Source: an uncultured Gemmatimonadota bacterium | GTDB lineage: Bacteria > Gemmatimonadota > Gemmatimonadetes > Gemmatimonadales > Gemmatimonadaceae | NCBI GenBank assembly: GCA_903910555.1 | Contig: CAIVZZ010000001.1 | Coordinates: forward strand, 124,001 to 188,000 | DNA: 64,000 bases | Reading direction: 5' to 3' | Shown here: positions 1 through 9,700 of the stretch, piece by piece | Position numbering within the stretch: the first letter of the stretch is position 1 | Layout: every line of letters begins with the position of its first letter | Made by a program: the position numbers and the translations under genes | Notes under the pieces: model-generated | The model's database searches: none | What the model was told of the DNA's origin: nothing | Seen by the model: only the letters and a program-made list of their open reading frames with translations

Positions 1-577
1 TCGCCGGCACGGGCTCGTAATGTGTTGTCATCTGGATGAGCGCTTCGTCGCGCCCGCCGGGCAACTGCTGATCGCGCGGCAGCATGACCTTCTGTCCGAG
101 CGCTTCGATCGGTTCGTCGTATGCGTATCCAGGTCCGGCCGTCGCAATCTCCAGCACCTGTCCGTCGGGATCGCGGAAGTAGAGCGACGTGAAGTATCCG
201 CGCGGCATCGGTCCGCTGACCGTCACGCCCCGATCCGTCAGAAAGCGCTTCCATTTCAGCTGCGCGGCATACGTTCCAACGCCGAGCGCGAGATGGTGCA
301 CGCCGCCGACTCCATAGCGGCCACGCGCAGCCGCCGGCCGTTCGACGAACGTGATCAGTGTGCCGGGTGTGCCGGCATCATCGCCGAGATACAGCCTGTA
401 TGCGTTCGGGTCGTTCGATTTTCCATTGTCCTTCACCACGGCCAGCCCAAGCAGGTCGCGGTAGAACGCCAGCGTTCGCGGCGCGCTCCCCGACACCAGC
501 GTGATGTGGTGAAATCCGAGAGTGGTCAGCGTTTTTGTCGTGCTCGCGGTGTGCATGGTGTCTGTTTTCGTTTTCAT
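1..577 (-). CDS. MhqO/MhqA-type ring-cleaving dioxygenase (VOC family), 3' end outside window
   Basis: The first 192 residues are visible and the frame runs open through the left edge. The N-terminal part has the vicinal-oxygen-chelate pattern: a GFHHITLVSG metal-binding strand, FYRDLLGL, an NDPNAYRLYLGD block and PGTLITF, followed by a second VOC repeat at VHHLALGV and YFRDPDGQVLEIAT. This matches the MhqO/LinE-like ring-cleaving dioxygenases, Fe(II) enzymes usually linked to quinone or hydroquinone detoxification. The ATG at 577 is preceded by GTGAGGAAAT, a good ribosome site. A palindrome at 596-611 sits just upstream and recurs at the start of the neighbouring MarR gene, so MarR repression is likely. 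A plain glyoxalase is the alternative, but the block after the first strand favours the MhqO group. Confidence 0.85.
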   Translation of the reverse strand, partial: MKTKTDTMHTASTTKTLTTLGFHHITLVSGSAPRTLAFYRDLLGLAVVKDNGKSNDPNAYRLYLGDDAGTPGTLITFVERPAAARGRYGVGGVHHLALGVGTYAAQLKWKRFLTDRGVTVSGPMPRGYFTSLYFRDPDGQVLEIATAGPGYAYDEPIEALGQKVMLPRDQQLPGGRDEALIQMTTHYEPVPA

Positions 578-595
578 ATTTCCTCACTTATGTAA

Positions 596-611
596 CTCTC
601 ACTACTGAGAT
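596..611. promoter_or_regulatory. Putative MarR operator upstream of the dioxygenase gene
   Basis: CTCTCA-CTAC-TGAGAT is an inverted repeat (5 of 6 arm bases pair) 18 bp upstream of the dioxygenase start. It matches the site at 1218-1233 at 13 of 16 positions when that site is read on the other strand. In gene orientation it reads TATCTC-N6-GAGAG, close to my recollection of the MhqR box (TATCTC-N6-GAGATA) of Bacillus. Confidence 0.55.
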
Positions 612-670
612 ACTAATGGTTCCTCAACGCCGTGTCAATCGCCCGATTGGATCAGACGCTCACGGCGCCC

Positions 671-1219
671 TTACTCCTGCTCGGCCATCGCCGCCTTGCA
701 GGCGGGCGTTTCGGCCGCGAGGCGCCCTGCTTCCTTTCCCAGCGTCTTCAGCAGCGCCGTCAGCTCGCGCTGCTCCGACTGCTTCAGCCCTTTCATCGCC
801 TTGTGAATCACCGCGGCGTGCTCGGGAAAGATCGACTGCATCAGCTTATCGCCCTTTTTCGTGAGCGCAGCGTAGCGCGCGCGGCGGTCGGACTGACAGT
901 TCTGACGCTCCGCCAGTCCGCGCTTAGCGAGCCGGTCTACCAGAAAGGTCATGCCGCCGCTCGAGACGAGGATCCGCTTCTGGATCTCGCCGAGCAGCTG
1001 CGGCCCTTTGTGGTACAGCGCCTCCATCACCGCGAACTCGGCGATCGTGAGATCGTGCCGGTCAATATCCGCCTTGAGCACTTCCACGATCGCGTCGTGC
1101 GACCGTGCAAGTACGACCCACAACTTCAGCGCCGTCGCAGTGGGAAGATCCGCTGTGACAGCAGCTCCGCCCTTCACCGGGCCGTGCTCTTTGGAGGTGG
1201 CGCGCTTTGGAGAATTCAT
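671..1219 (-). CDS. MarR-family transcriptional regulator
   Basis: A 182-residue winged-helix regulator. Helices around ALKLWVVLARSHDAIVEVLK are followed by the recognition region (LTIAEFAVMEALYHKGPQLLGEIQKRILVSSG, read in pieces) and a wing with DRLAKRGLAERQNCQSDRRARYAALT, the usual MarR pattern with the conserved D-x-R-x-x-x-x-x-L-T. I chose the ATG at 1219; an in-frame TTG at 1252 is less likely. No ribosome site is visible before 1219, and the putative operator at 1218-1233 overlaps the start codon, so the message may be leaderless and autorepressed. It is downstream of, and co-directional with, the S9 peptidase but separated from it by a hairpin at 1269-1303. The likely target is the dioxygenase that follows it. 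Confidence 0.88.
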   Translation of the reverse strand: MNSPKRATSKEHGPVKGGAAVTADLPTATALKLWVVLARSHDAIVEVLKADIDRHDLTIAEFAVMEALYHKGPQLLGEIQKRILVSSGGMTFLVDRLAKRGLAERQNCQSDRRARYAALTKKGDKLMQSIFPEHAAVIHKAMKGLKQSEQRELTALLKTLGKEAGRLAAETPACKAAMAEQE

Positions 1220-1233
1220 CTTAGTAGTAAGAT
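1218..1233. promoter_or_regulatory. Putative MarR operator overlapping the marR start codon
   Basis: ATCTTA-GTAG-TAAGAT is a perfect 6-bp inverted repeat with a 4-bp spacer. It covers the ATG at 1217-1219 and is the sister of the site at 596-611. A bound repressor would block both transcription and initiation, fitting autoregulation. Confidence 0.6.
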
Positions 1234-1268
1234 AATGCGTTTGCAGGCACAATTCAACCGGTATACGA

Positions 1269-1303
1269 CAACGGGGCGCAACCGACTCGATTGCGCCCCG
1301 TTG
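1269..1303 (-). terminator. 13-bp perfect stem-loop after the S9 peptidase gene
   Basis: CAACGGGGCGCAA (1269-1281) and TTGCGCCCCGTTG (1291-1303) pair perfectly around a 9-nt loop. It lies 27 bp past the stop codon of the peptidase and before marR. No U-run follows on either strand, so termination is inferred from position and stem strength. Confidence 0.55.
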
Positions 1304-1329
1304 ATTGTCTCTTATCTCACGCCCTCTCG

Positions 1330-3654
1330 CTAGGGCTGAGTTTTCTTCGGTCCGCCCTGAATCAGCCAGTAGTCAAACCACTGACGGATGCGCCCGAGCC
1401 GGTCGACCAGGAGCCACGGCTCGCCCGAACGTGAGAGCTCGTGCGTCGACCGCGGGTAGCGCACGAATTCGGCCTGCACACCCTGCGTTCTGAGCGCGGT
1501 ATACCAGAGATCCGCGTTCCCCATCGGCGTGCGGAAGTCGTCTTCGGACTGCACCATGAGCGTCGGTGTCTTCACGTTCTTCACATGGCGGATCGGCGAA
1601 AGCGAATCGTACATCGCCTGGTTTTCCCACGGGCGTCCGAAGAACTCGCCGTTCGTGAGCCCCTGCGCATCCGATGCGCCCCACCAGTAGGTCCACTCGC
1701 TGATCATGCGATCCGTTTCAGCGGCCTTGAAGCGGTTCGTCTTCGTCGTGATCCATGCGGTCATGAATCCGCCGTATGACCCACCGGTCACGCCCATCTT
1801 CGTCGAGTCGACATCAGCACGCGCAGCGGCCCAGTCGACGCCTTTCATGAGGTCGATGTAATCCTTACCGCCCCAGTCGCCACGGCTCGCATTCGTGAAC
1901 GCACCGTTCGTCCCGCTCGAGCCGCGCGGATTCGTGAACAGCACGAACACGCCGCCGCCCGCGAGGCTCTGGAACTCGTCGAACCATCCCTCGTTGTAAT
2001 CCGAGTGCGGTCCACCGTGGATGTACAGCACAACGGGATATTTCTTCCCCGGCTGATATCCGTACGGCTTCATCAGCCACCCTTCGATCTCGAGATTGTC
2101 GACCGACTTATACGTGAAACGTTCGGCGTCCGAAAACGCGACTTCCTTTTGCAGCGCGTCGTTGAACGTCGTGAGCTTCCTTTCGTTCTGCCCGTTGATG
2201 TCCGACGTGTAATACTCGGCGAGATGCGACACATCCGTCGACGTATAGACGAGTTTCGTCTGCGCCTTGTCCATCACGAGATCGCCAACGACGCGGCGCC
2301 CGCCGAGAATCGGCGAGATGACTTTCGTCGCCGGATCAACCTGCCAGAGTCCGGCAGATCCGCCGGTGGTGGTGGTCATGCGAATCTTTCCATCCTTAAA
2401 CCACTCGATCTGACCCGGCTCGTATTTCCATGTGCCGAGCAGATCGACCGCTTTGCCGCCGTCGATCGTGGCGAGCATGAGGCGTGAGCTGCTGAACTGT
2501 CCTGGGCGGCCGACGAACGCGAACTGCTTATTGTCCGGGCCCCAGATGATGTTCGTTTCGGAACCGAAGTATTCGACCTTCTTCGGTTTGCACGCTGCGG
2601 CGTTTCCGGCTTCGCACTCCGCGACCGGCAGGATGTAGAGATCCGTCTCGTTGCGATCGGCATCATCGCGTACATGATTCGGCGGCAGCTTCGCGATCGA
2701 GTCGCGCTCGCGCGCGACGAGCGAGTCAGAGCGGAGCTTTGCGTCCGCGCTGAACACCACCCATTTGCCATCGGGCGAAACGCTCGGCGCGAAATGTGTG
2801 TAGTTCGTGCTGGTGAGCGATTTGCGGTCGCCGGTGCCGTGCTGAATGAAGAGCTGAAGCGGAGCGATCCCCGCGGCCGGCAAGAATGCGCCGCGTCCAC
2901 CGCGACCGCCGCCCAATGCTGCGAGCGTATCGGGGCGGCCTGTGCTCGGTACGAAGCCAAGATCGTTGTTGCGCGTGCGCTCGTCGATGAACTGACGGCC
3001 GTCAAATCGCGCTGCGTTGAGCGGCTTCGTTATCGATCCCTGCGGCGGACGTGCGAGCGGACCCATCTTCCCGTACGGATCGTTGAGATTGATCGTCGTC
3101 GGGTCCGCTGCGTCGCCGCGGCCACCGCGACCGCCGCGGCCTGCGCCCGGCGCAGCACCGGCGCCGGCCGTGATCGTGAAGCTCTTGTCAGAAGGTTGAG
3201 TTGCCGCAGCACCGCCGCGACCACCGCGGCCGCCACGACCGCCGGCCGCAGCGCCACCGGGGCCGGCTTCGGCGGGAACTGCTTCACCGCCCTCGTCCAT
3301 GCGAATCGCCCACGTATTTCCGCGGCTGCCCGGGCGCGTCGAGGTGAAGTACAGCGTCTTACCATCGTCCGACCAGCGCGGCGCGGTGCTCTCGAACGCC
3401 GGCGCGGTCATCCGTCGCGCTTGGCCGCCCGAAACCGGCTGCAGCCAGACTTCGGTATGCCGAATGTCCTTGTCCTCGAGGACCGTGGTCACGGTGAACG
3501 CGAGCATGTTGCCATCGGGCGAGAGACTTCCGCCGCCGACGCGCGCGATCTTATACCAGTCTTCAGGTGTGAATGCGCGGCCGGTCGATTGCGCGGTGAG
3601 CGCCGTCGATGCGAGCATCGCGAGCGCGAGCGCGCGAGTCAGAGCTGTCTTCAT
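1330..3654 (-). CDS. Exported S9-family prolyl oligopeptidase-type peptidase
   Basis: A 774-residue serine peptidase. A signal peptide (LTRALALAMLASTALTAQ) is followed by a WD40-like beta-propeller with LSPDGN, WSDDGKTLYFTS and VSPDGKWVVFSAD repeats, then the C-terminal alpha/beta-hydrolase domain. The catalytic triad is visible: Ser626 in GGSYGGF, Asp706 in SEDDFRTP and His738 in RSTHELS. Predicted to cut oligopeptides after proline or similar residues in the periplasm or outside the cell. A Gly-Arg-rich tract (GGRGGRGGRGG) is inserted in the propeller, encoded at about 3110-3250, and is unlike standard family members. The start at 3654 was chosen because it gives a clean signal peptide; an upstream in-frame ATG would add 17 residues. 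Confidence 0.9.
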   Translation of the reverse strand: MKTALTRALALAMLASTALTAQSTGRAFTPEDWYKIARVGGGSLSPDGNMLAFTVTTVLEDKDIRHTEVWLQPVSGGQARRMTAPAFESTAPRWSDDGKTLYFTSTRPGSRGNTWAIRMDEGGEAVPAEAGPGGAAAGGRGGRGGRGGAAATQPSDKSFTITAGAGAAPGAGRGGRGGRGDAADPTTINLNDPYGKMGPLARPPQGSITKPLNAARFDGRQFIDERTRNNDLGFVPSTGRPDTLAALGGGRGGRGAFLPAAGIAPLQLFIQHGTGDRKSLTSTNYTHFAPSVSPDGKWVVFSADAKLRSDSLVARERDSIAKLPPNHVRDDADRNETDLYILPVAECEAGNAAACKPKKVEYFGSETNIIWGPDNKQFAFVGRPGQFSSSRLMLATIDGGKAVDLLGTWKYEPGQIEWFKDGKIRMTTTTGGSAGLWQVDPATKVISPILGGRRVVGDLVMDKAQTKLVYTSTDVSHLAEYYTSDINGQNERKLTTFNDALQKEVAFSDAERFTYKSVDNLEIEGWLMKPYGYQPGKKYPVVLYIHGGPHSDYNEGWFDEFQSLAGGGVFVLFTNPRGSSGTNGAFTNASRGDWGGKDYIDLMKGVDWAAARADVDSTKMGVTGGSYGGFMTAWITTKTNRFKAAETDRMISEWTYWWGASDAQGLTNGEFFGRPWENQAMYDSLSPIRHVKNVKTPTLMVQSEDDFRTPMGNADLWYTALRTQGVQAEFVRYPRSTHELSRSGEPWLLVDRLGRIRQWFDYWLIQGGPKKTQP

Positions 3655-3762
3655 AAGGAAGGGATTCCCAAGCGTTGGAGGCGTTGACACGGTACTGACA
3701 TCCAAATCTACGCGTCAAGGCGTCCGTCCGCTCACGAACCAATTGCTCCGCTTATCGGCGGC

Positions 3763-6264
3763 TCACCCCGCCCTGAGCGCCTCCGTCGGCTGCACACGCG
3801 ACGCCCTCCGCGCCGGGATCCAGCTCGCGACGGCCGCAGCGAGAGCGAGCAGCACTACAATAGAGACATACGTCGCCGGATCGCCCGGCGTGATGTCGAA
3901 CAACATCGAACTCAGCGCACGCGTGAGCGCAAACGCCGCGACCACGCCGACAATCGTTCCCGCTGCCGCGAGCCACAGCCCTTCCCTGATCACCAGGCGC
4001 TGGACCTGCGCACGGTCCGCGCCGAGCGCCATGCGAATTCCAATTTCGCGCGTGCGCTGCACCACCATGAACGACATGACTCCGTAGATCCCGATCACCG
4101 CGAGTGCGAGCGCGGTCACTGCGAACATTCCAAGCAGTACCGCACTGAACCGCGCCTGCGCTGTCGCGACCGCGGTGCGCGACGCCATTGTTTTGATGTC
4201 GAACACCGGTGTGCCAGGAACGAGCGCACTGACCGTCCTGCGCGCCGCTGCGGCAAGTGCGAGCGGATCGCGCGATGTTCTCACGAAAATCATCATGCGC
4301 GACGCCGGTGATTGCGCGTACGGCAGGTACACGTCGGGATGCGGCAGCGAATCGATCGTGTGATAACGCACATCTCCGATCACGCCGACGACAGTCGCGC
4401 CGTCTTCGAACCCGCCTTGAAAAATTCCGGCGTGTTTTCCGATCGGATCTTCGCCGGGCCAAAATTTGTTCGCCGCCGTCTCGCTGATCACGATCGCCTT
4501 CGCCGCGCCCACGCGATCGTCGTCGTTGAACAGGCGCCCACGCTTCAGCGGAACCCGCATCACGCTGAACCACGAAGGCGTGATCCAATGCACTCCGATC
4601 TCGGGCGATTCGCTTTGCGGCACCGGCGGCCGGTCCGGGAACGTAATGATCGTGCCATTTCCGCCGCCGGCGAGCGGCGGACTATCCGCGAGCGCGACAC
4701 CGGTGGCACCAGGGAGCGCGCTGAGCTGCGTGGTCAGCCGGTCGTAGAACGCGGGGAGCGAATCGCGGACGATTGTGCCGCGCGACATCGTCAGGCGCAG
4801 CGTGAGCAAACCGTCGGAATCGAATCCAGGGTTTACCTGCAGCAGTTTTCCCAGACTGCGCAGCATCAGTCCCGATCCAGCGAGCAACACGATCGCGAGC
4901 GCAACTTCTGTGACGACGAGCGCGTGACGACTCGTGATGAAATGACGGCCGCCGCCCGCGCGACCGGATGATGCACCGCTCTTCATATCGTGCGCCATCG
5001 ACGGCCGCGTCGCCTGTAACGCCGGCACAAGGCCGAACATCAAGCCGACGACCACCGACACCAACAGTGTGAAAACCAAAGCAGTGAGATCGAGATGAAT
5101 CGACGAAAACCCCGCAACACCAAGCCCGGAAATTTTTTGAACGCGGAGTGTCTCGGCGGGATTCGCCGCAGCGAGCGCGCGCGTCCCCATGAGTGCGACC
5201 GCCACACTCGCCGTGCCGCCGAGCATCGCGAGCAGCAAACTCTCGGTCATGAGCAGTTGCATCAGTCGGGCGCGCGTCGCGCCAAGCGCGAGACGAATGG
5301 AAATTTCCTGTCGCCGCGCCGCAGCGCGTCCGAGCAGCAGGTTCGCGAGATTCACGCACGCAATGAGCAAGACGAGCCCGACCGCGCCGAGCAGAACGAA
5401 TAGTGAGCGGCGAACCACCGGCGATACGCGTCCGGCGTCGAGCGGAGCGACCCTGACGTCGCGCATGATTCCCGGCTCGGGAGCTGGCCACGCTTCCATG
5501 ATGGATTTCGCCCAGACCGGCGCCGCCGCAACAGCCTGTTCGGCCGGCACACCGGCCTTCAGCCGCGCGACCAATTGGAATTCATGCGACCACGCGTTTC
5601 TCGCGCCAAGGTCACCCTCGACGCGTGTCGTGATTGGCACGAAGATCTCGCCGAGGCCAGACAGACCGTTGAAGCCCGGCGGCAACACTCCCACGATCTC
5701 GAACTGTTTGAAGTCAACCGGAATCATCTTGCCGACGATCTTCGGATCTGCGTTGAACCGCCGATTCCAGAACTCGTCAGAAATCACGACGATTTTTCGC
5801 GTGTCGTAACCGTCATCACCATCGGCGTCAAATCCGCGGCCCATGGTCGGCGTCACGCCGAGCGTGGTGAGGTAGTGTGAACTGATCCACTCGCCGTTTA
5901 GCCGCTCCGCGTCGTCGCCGGTCATGTTGAAGTTGCCCTGTGCCCAGACCGCGTGCGTCTGAAACTGTTGCTGCACGCTGGTGAACGTGCGGTACTTCAT
6001 CCACGACCAGGGCAGACCCGTGCGCGCGGGATGACCATTCTGTGCAGGAGCTTCCGCGCTGACGTTCATCAGCTGCTCCGGATCTCGAAACGGCAGCGGC
6101 CGGAACATCAGTGCGTTCACCGCGCTGAAGATCGCCGTGTTCGCGCCGATCCCGACCGCGAGCGTCAGAATCGCAATCGTCGTGAACCCCGGCCTGCGCA
6201 CGAGTCCGCGCGCGGCGTAGCGAACATCCTGCACCAGTTCTTCGATTCGTTCGTGCATGGCCAT
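3763..6264 (-). CDS. ADOP-type ABC permease (MacB/FtsX fold, duplicated)
   Basis: An 833-residue membrane protein with the two-part architecture of the 'acidobacterial duplicated orphan permease' group. After a short cytosolic leader (DVRYAARGLVRRPGF) comes TM1 (TIAILTLAVGIGANTAIFSA), a periplasmic MacB-like domain, then three helices around 280-410 (GLVLLIACVNLANLLLGRAA, ESLLLAMLGGTASVAVA, VFTLLVSVVVGLMFG). The second half repeats the plan: a helix at VVTEVALAIVLLAGSGLM, a second periplasmic domain, and three C-terminal helices ending WIPARRASRVQPTEALR. No ATPase gene lies next to it. The function is probably mechanotransmission or export of an unknown envelope substrate. The first in-frame ATG (6264) and a second ATG two codons later are both possible starts. 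Confidence 0.88.
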   Translation of the reverse strand: MAMHERIEELVQDVRYAARGLVRRPGFTTIAILTLAVGIGANTAIFSAVNALMFRPLPFRDPEQLMNVSAEAPAQNGHPARTGLPWSWMKYRTFTSVQQQFQTHAVWAQGNFNMTGDDAERLNGEWISSHYLTTLGVTPTMGRGFDADGDDGYDTRKIVVISDEFWNRRFNADPKIVGKMIPVDFKQFEIVGVLPPGFNGLSGLGEIFVPITTRVEGDLGARNAWSHEFQLVARLKAGVPAEQAVAAAPVWAKSIMEAWPAPEPGIMRDVRVAPLDAGRVSPVVRRSLFVLLGAVGLVLLIACVNLANLLLGRAAARRQEISIRLALGATRARLMQLLMTESLLLAMLGGTASVAVALMGTRALAAANPAETLRVQKISGLGVAGFSSIHLDLTALVFTLLVSVVVGLMFGLVPALQATRPSMAHDMKSGASSGRAGGGRHFITSRHALVVTEVALAIVLLAGSGLMLRSLGKLLQVNPGFDSDGLLTLRLTMSRGTIVRDSLPAFYDRLTTQLSALPGATGVALADSPPLAGGGNGTIITFPDRPPVPQSESPEIGVHWITPSWFSVMRVPLKRGRLFNDDDRVGAAKAIVISETAANKFWPGEDPIGKHAGIFQGGFEDGATVVGVIGDVRYHTIDSLPHPDVYLPYAQSPASRMMIFVRTSRDPLALAAAARRTVSALVPGTPVFDIKTMASRTAVATAQARFSAVLLGMFAVTALALAVIGIYGVMSFMVVQRTREIGIRMALGADRAQVQRLVIREGLWLAAAGTIVGVVAAFALTRALSSMLFDITPGDPATYVSIVVLLALAAAVASWIPARRASRVQPTEALRAG

Positions 6265-6316
6265 GGCTCGCTCTCAGAGTCCGGGGGTTGGACACCGAAG
6301 CGGCAAAAAGCGTTGG

Positions 6317-6700
6317 CTACTGCATTTCGTCGATCACGCGGCGCAGCTCGGCATGCAGTTCGGCCGCCGAAAACGGCTTCTGCAGATACCCGATGCCGGC
6401 GTCGCCCGGCTTCCGGCCGATCAAGTCTTCCGGCAGCGGATACGCGGTCGCGACGATAATCGGCAGCGTCGGGGCGAACTGCGAGAGCATCGCCAGTGTG
6501 GTGCGGCCGTTCGTCGTCGGCATCTCGAGGTCGAGAGTGACGGCCGTGATCGACCTGGAATGGTCGGCGAAAATATGAATGGCTTCCGACCCGTCGCGGG
6601 CTTCGAGAGTCTCGAAGCCCGCTTTGTTCAGCAGGCGCACCATGCCACGGCGCACCGCGTCGTCATCGTCAATCACGAGAATCGTCTCTTTACCTGCCAT
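6317..6700 (-). CDS. Single-domain response regulator (CheY-like receiver)
   Basis: A 127-residue protein consisting only of a receiver domain. Acidic pocket residues are at D11-D14 in ILVIDDDDAVR, the phospho-acceptor is Asp57 in LDLEMPTTNGR, the switch Thr85/Tyr87 is in VATAYP, and the conserved Lys108 is in QKPFSAAEL. There is no output domain, so it must act by protein contact or as a phosphate relay. No histidine kinase is in the window. It lies between an ADOP permease gene and a BNR-repeat gene on the same strand, with a 52-bp gap to the former. Confidence 0.92.
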   Translation of the reverse strand: MAGKETILVIDDDDAVRRGMVRLLNKAGFETLEARDGSEAIHIFADHSRSITAVTLDLEMPTTNGRTTLAMLSQFAPTLPIIVATAYPLPEDLIGRKPGDAGIGYLQKPFSAAELHAELRRVIDEMQ

Positions 6701-6763
6701 GATCGACGCTAGGTCATAAACGCCGCCATAGCAAGAGCAGCGACGTTTTTGCGCCGTGCGCTC

Positions 6764-9700
6764 TTACATGGCCACGTTCGGTTTGGGCGGCCCCTCCACC
6801 GTCGTTGGCACGATCGGCGGCAATCCTGCCGCCTTCAGCATCGTGTTGATCTTGTCGAGATAGAGCTTCACCGATTTGTCGTACCGTCCCAACTGCGTAT
6901 CCAGTTTCGGCGATACCGTCTCGAATACTTGATACGCCTGTGGCGGCGGACGCCGGTCACCGCTTTGCACGAAGCCCAACAGCGCCGCGATCTGATTGTT
7001 CAATCGCACGGGGAAGTTGAGCGGGTCTTCACCGCTCTTATTTCTCGTCTGGTACACGGAATCCTCGACGCTGCCGAGGCTGTCCGTGAGGCTCTTCGAC
7101 AGCATGGCGAAATCCTTGACGTTCGCCATCTTCGGCGCGCGCTCGTCGAGCTGCTCTTTCACGCTGCGAATTTTCTTCACGGCGTCGTCGGCTTCCGTCA
7201 TGCGATCGCGAAGTTGCAGCGCAAACTTTGTTTGTGCGATAAGATCTGCGTCGGTCGCACTCGAACGCGGATCGCGCCGCACGATGAGCGTCTCGGAAAT
7301 CGGCTTGTCGCTGCCAACGGTGAGACGAACCGTGTACTTGCCTGGTGCGATTGTCGGTCCCTGCACTCCGCCGGCCCACAGAATCATTCCGCGGAAGTTC
7401 GACGCATCGGGGTAGCGCATGTCCCATCGATACGTGTTCACGCCAACGCGGTTCGTGACTTGCGGCGGTCCGCCGAACCCACCGCGGCCACCACCACCGC
7501 CGCGACCTTCGGGCGGCGTGGGCTGCGTGTCGGTTGACGCGAATTTCTTGATTGTCTTTCCTGCGGCATCCGCGAACTCGAGCGTCACGATCTGATTCGG
7601 CTGCGCGAGACGGTACATCACCGTCGCCGACGCGCCGCCCACGCGAGTTACCGGCGCCGGCTTGTAGAAGAAGCTGCCGGCCGATGCCTTTGCAACTTCA
7701 GGTGCTTCACGCAGCGGCGTGAGATTCTCCATCGCCCAGAACGCGCGGCCATGTGTGGCGATCACCATATCGTCGTCGCGCAGCGCGATGTCATGCACCG
7801 GTACCGGCGGCAGGTTGCGCGCGAGACTCTGCCAGTGCGCGCCCGCATCGTATGAGAGCCACATGCTGCGCTCAGTGGCCGCATACAGCATGCCGGGGCG
7901 CTGCAGATCTTCGCGAATCGCACGCGTGAACTCGGTCGGCACGATCCCGTCCGTGATCTTCGTCCACGTCGCGCCGTAGTCGGTGGTCTTGTACAGATAC
8001 GGCGCCATGTCATCGAGCTGGTACCGGTTGCCGGCAACCCACGCCGTCCCCGGATTGTGCGGTGAGGGGTCGATGATCGACACGCGCATCCACTCGGGCC
8101 ACTTCGGCGTCACGTTCTTCCAGGTCTTGCCACCGTCGCGTGTAATGTGAATCAGTCCGTCATCCGATCCCGCCCAGAGGAGTCCCGGTGTGATCGGCGA
8201 TTCCTGCAGCGCGAATACTGTCCCATAGTATTCGACGGACGTCTGGTCTTTTGTGATCGGTCCGCCCGAGCTGCCGAGCGTTTTCGGATCATGCCGCGTG
8301 AGATCCGGCGAGATGATCGACCAGGTCTTTCCGTCGTCGAGCGATTTGAACACGACGTTCGATCCGACGTACAGCACGTGCGGATTGAACGGAGAGTTCA
8401 TGATCGGATAGGTCCACTGGAAGCGGTACTTCGAATCGTACGCATCGTGTCCCATCGGGTTGAGCGGCCACGGATCTAGGCGCTCGGTGAGCCCGGTCTT
8501 CCGATCGATCACCTGCAGCACACCGCTGTAGTTGCCGCCGTAGATGATGTCGGGGTCGATCGGGTTCGACGCGATGTAACCGCTCTCGCCTCCGGCAACT
8601 CCATAAAACTCCGAGTACACCGGTCCGGCCGGCGCGCCGCGTCCACCACCGCCGCCGCCGCCTCCGCCGTTGCCACGTCCGCCGCCCGCGACGCGAACAG
8701 GTCCGCAATTCGGACCCGCGTCCTGTTTCGATCCGCACACGTGATACGGATAGTGATTCGTGAGATGCACGTGATAGAACTGTCCGGTCGGCGTCGCAAC
8801 GTTGATGCGCGTCGTTCCGCCGTCGGTCGTAATCACGGCGCCGTTGTCATGCACCCACACCGTGCGCTTCGAATCATCGCTTGCCCACCAAACATCGTGG
8901 TTGTCGCCCGCACCGAAGCCGCCCGACCACGTCATGCCGCCGTCCTTCGACCACTCGGCGCCGACCTGCGGTGCCGCGAGCACGTTCGTATCCTTCGGAT
9001 CGGCGTAGATGTTCGAGTAGTACCACGCGCGCTGGCGGAGATCGCGCGAACCGCTCAAAAATTTCCACGTCGCGCCCGCGTCATCCGAGCGATACACGCC
9101 TCCCGCCGGTTCATTTTCAATGAGCGCCCAGACCTTGGACGGCTTCACCGGCGAGATCGCAATTCCCATTCTGCCGAGCAGACCGGTTGGCAAACCCTGA
9201 TTGCGCGAGATCTCGGTCCAGTGATCGCCGCCGTCCGTCGTCTTGAAAATTCCACTTCCTGCGCCGCCACTCGAGAACGTCCATGGCGCGCGATACGCCT
9301 GCCACATCGTGGCATAGAGCACGTTCGGGTTGCCCGGCTCCATGATGAGATCGGCCACACCCGTTGAATCGTTTCGATATAAAATTTTCTTCCACGTCTT
9401 GCCACCGTCCGTGGTCTTGAACACTCCGCGTTCGGTGTTCGGACCGAACACGTGGCCAAGCGCGCCGACATATGCGATGTCAGGATTTGTCGGATGGATG
9501 CGGATGCGCGAGATGTACTGAGTCTCTCGCAGTCCCATCGACGTCCACGTCTTTCCGCCGTCGGTGGTCTTCCACACGCCATCGCCATACGAAACGTTTC
9601 CGCGAATCTGCGTTTCACCGCCGCCCGCATACACGACGTCAGGATTGCTCTCGCTCTGCGCGAGCGCACCGACGCTGCCTCCGAAGTATTTGTCCGTAAC

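Noticed and set aside
2674-3687. A 337-codon plus-strand open frame opposite the S9 peptidase gene
   Set aside because: Arg-rich antisense translation of a GC-rich gene with no family resemblance; the minus-strand peptidase is complete with its triad.
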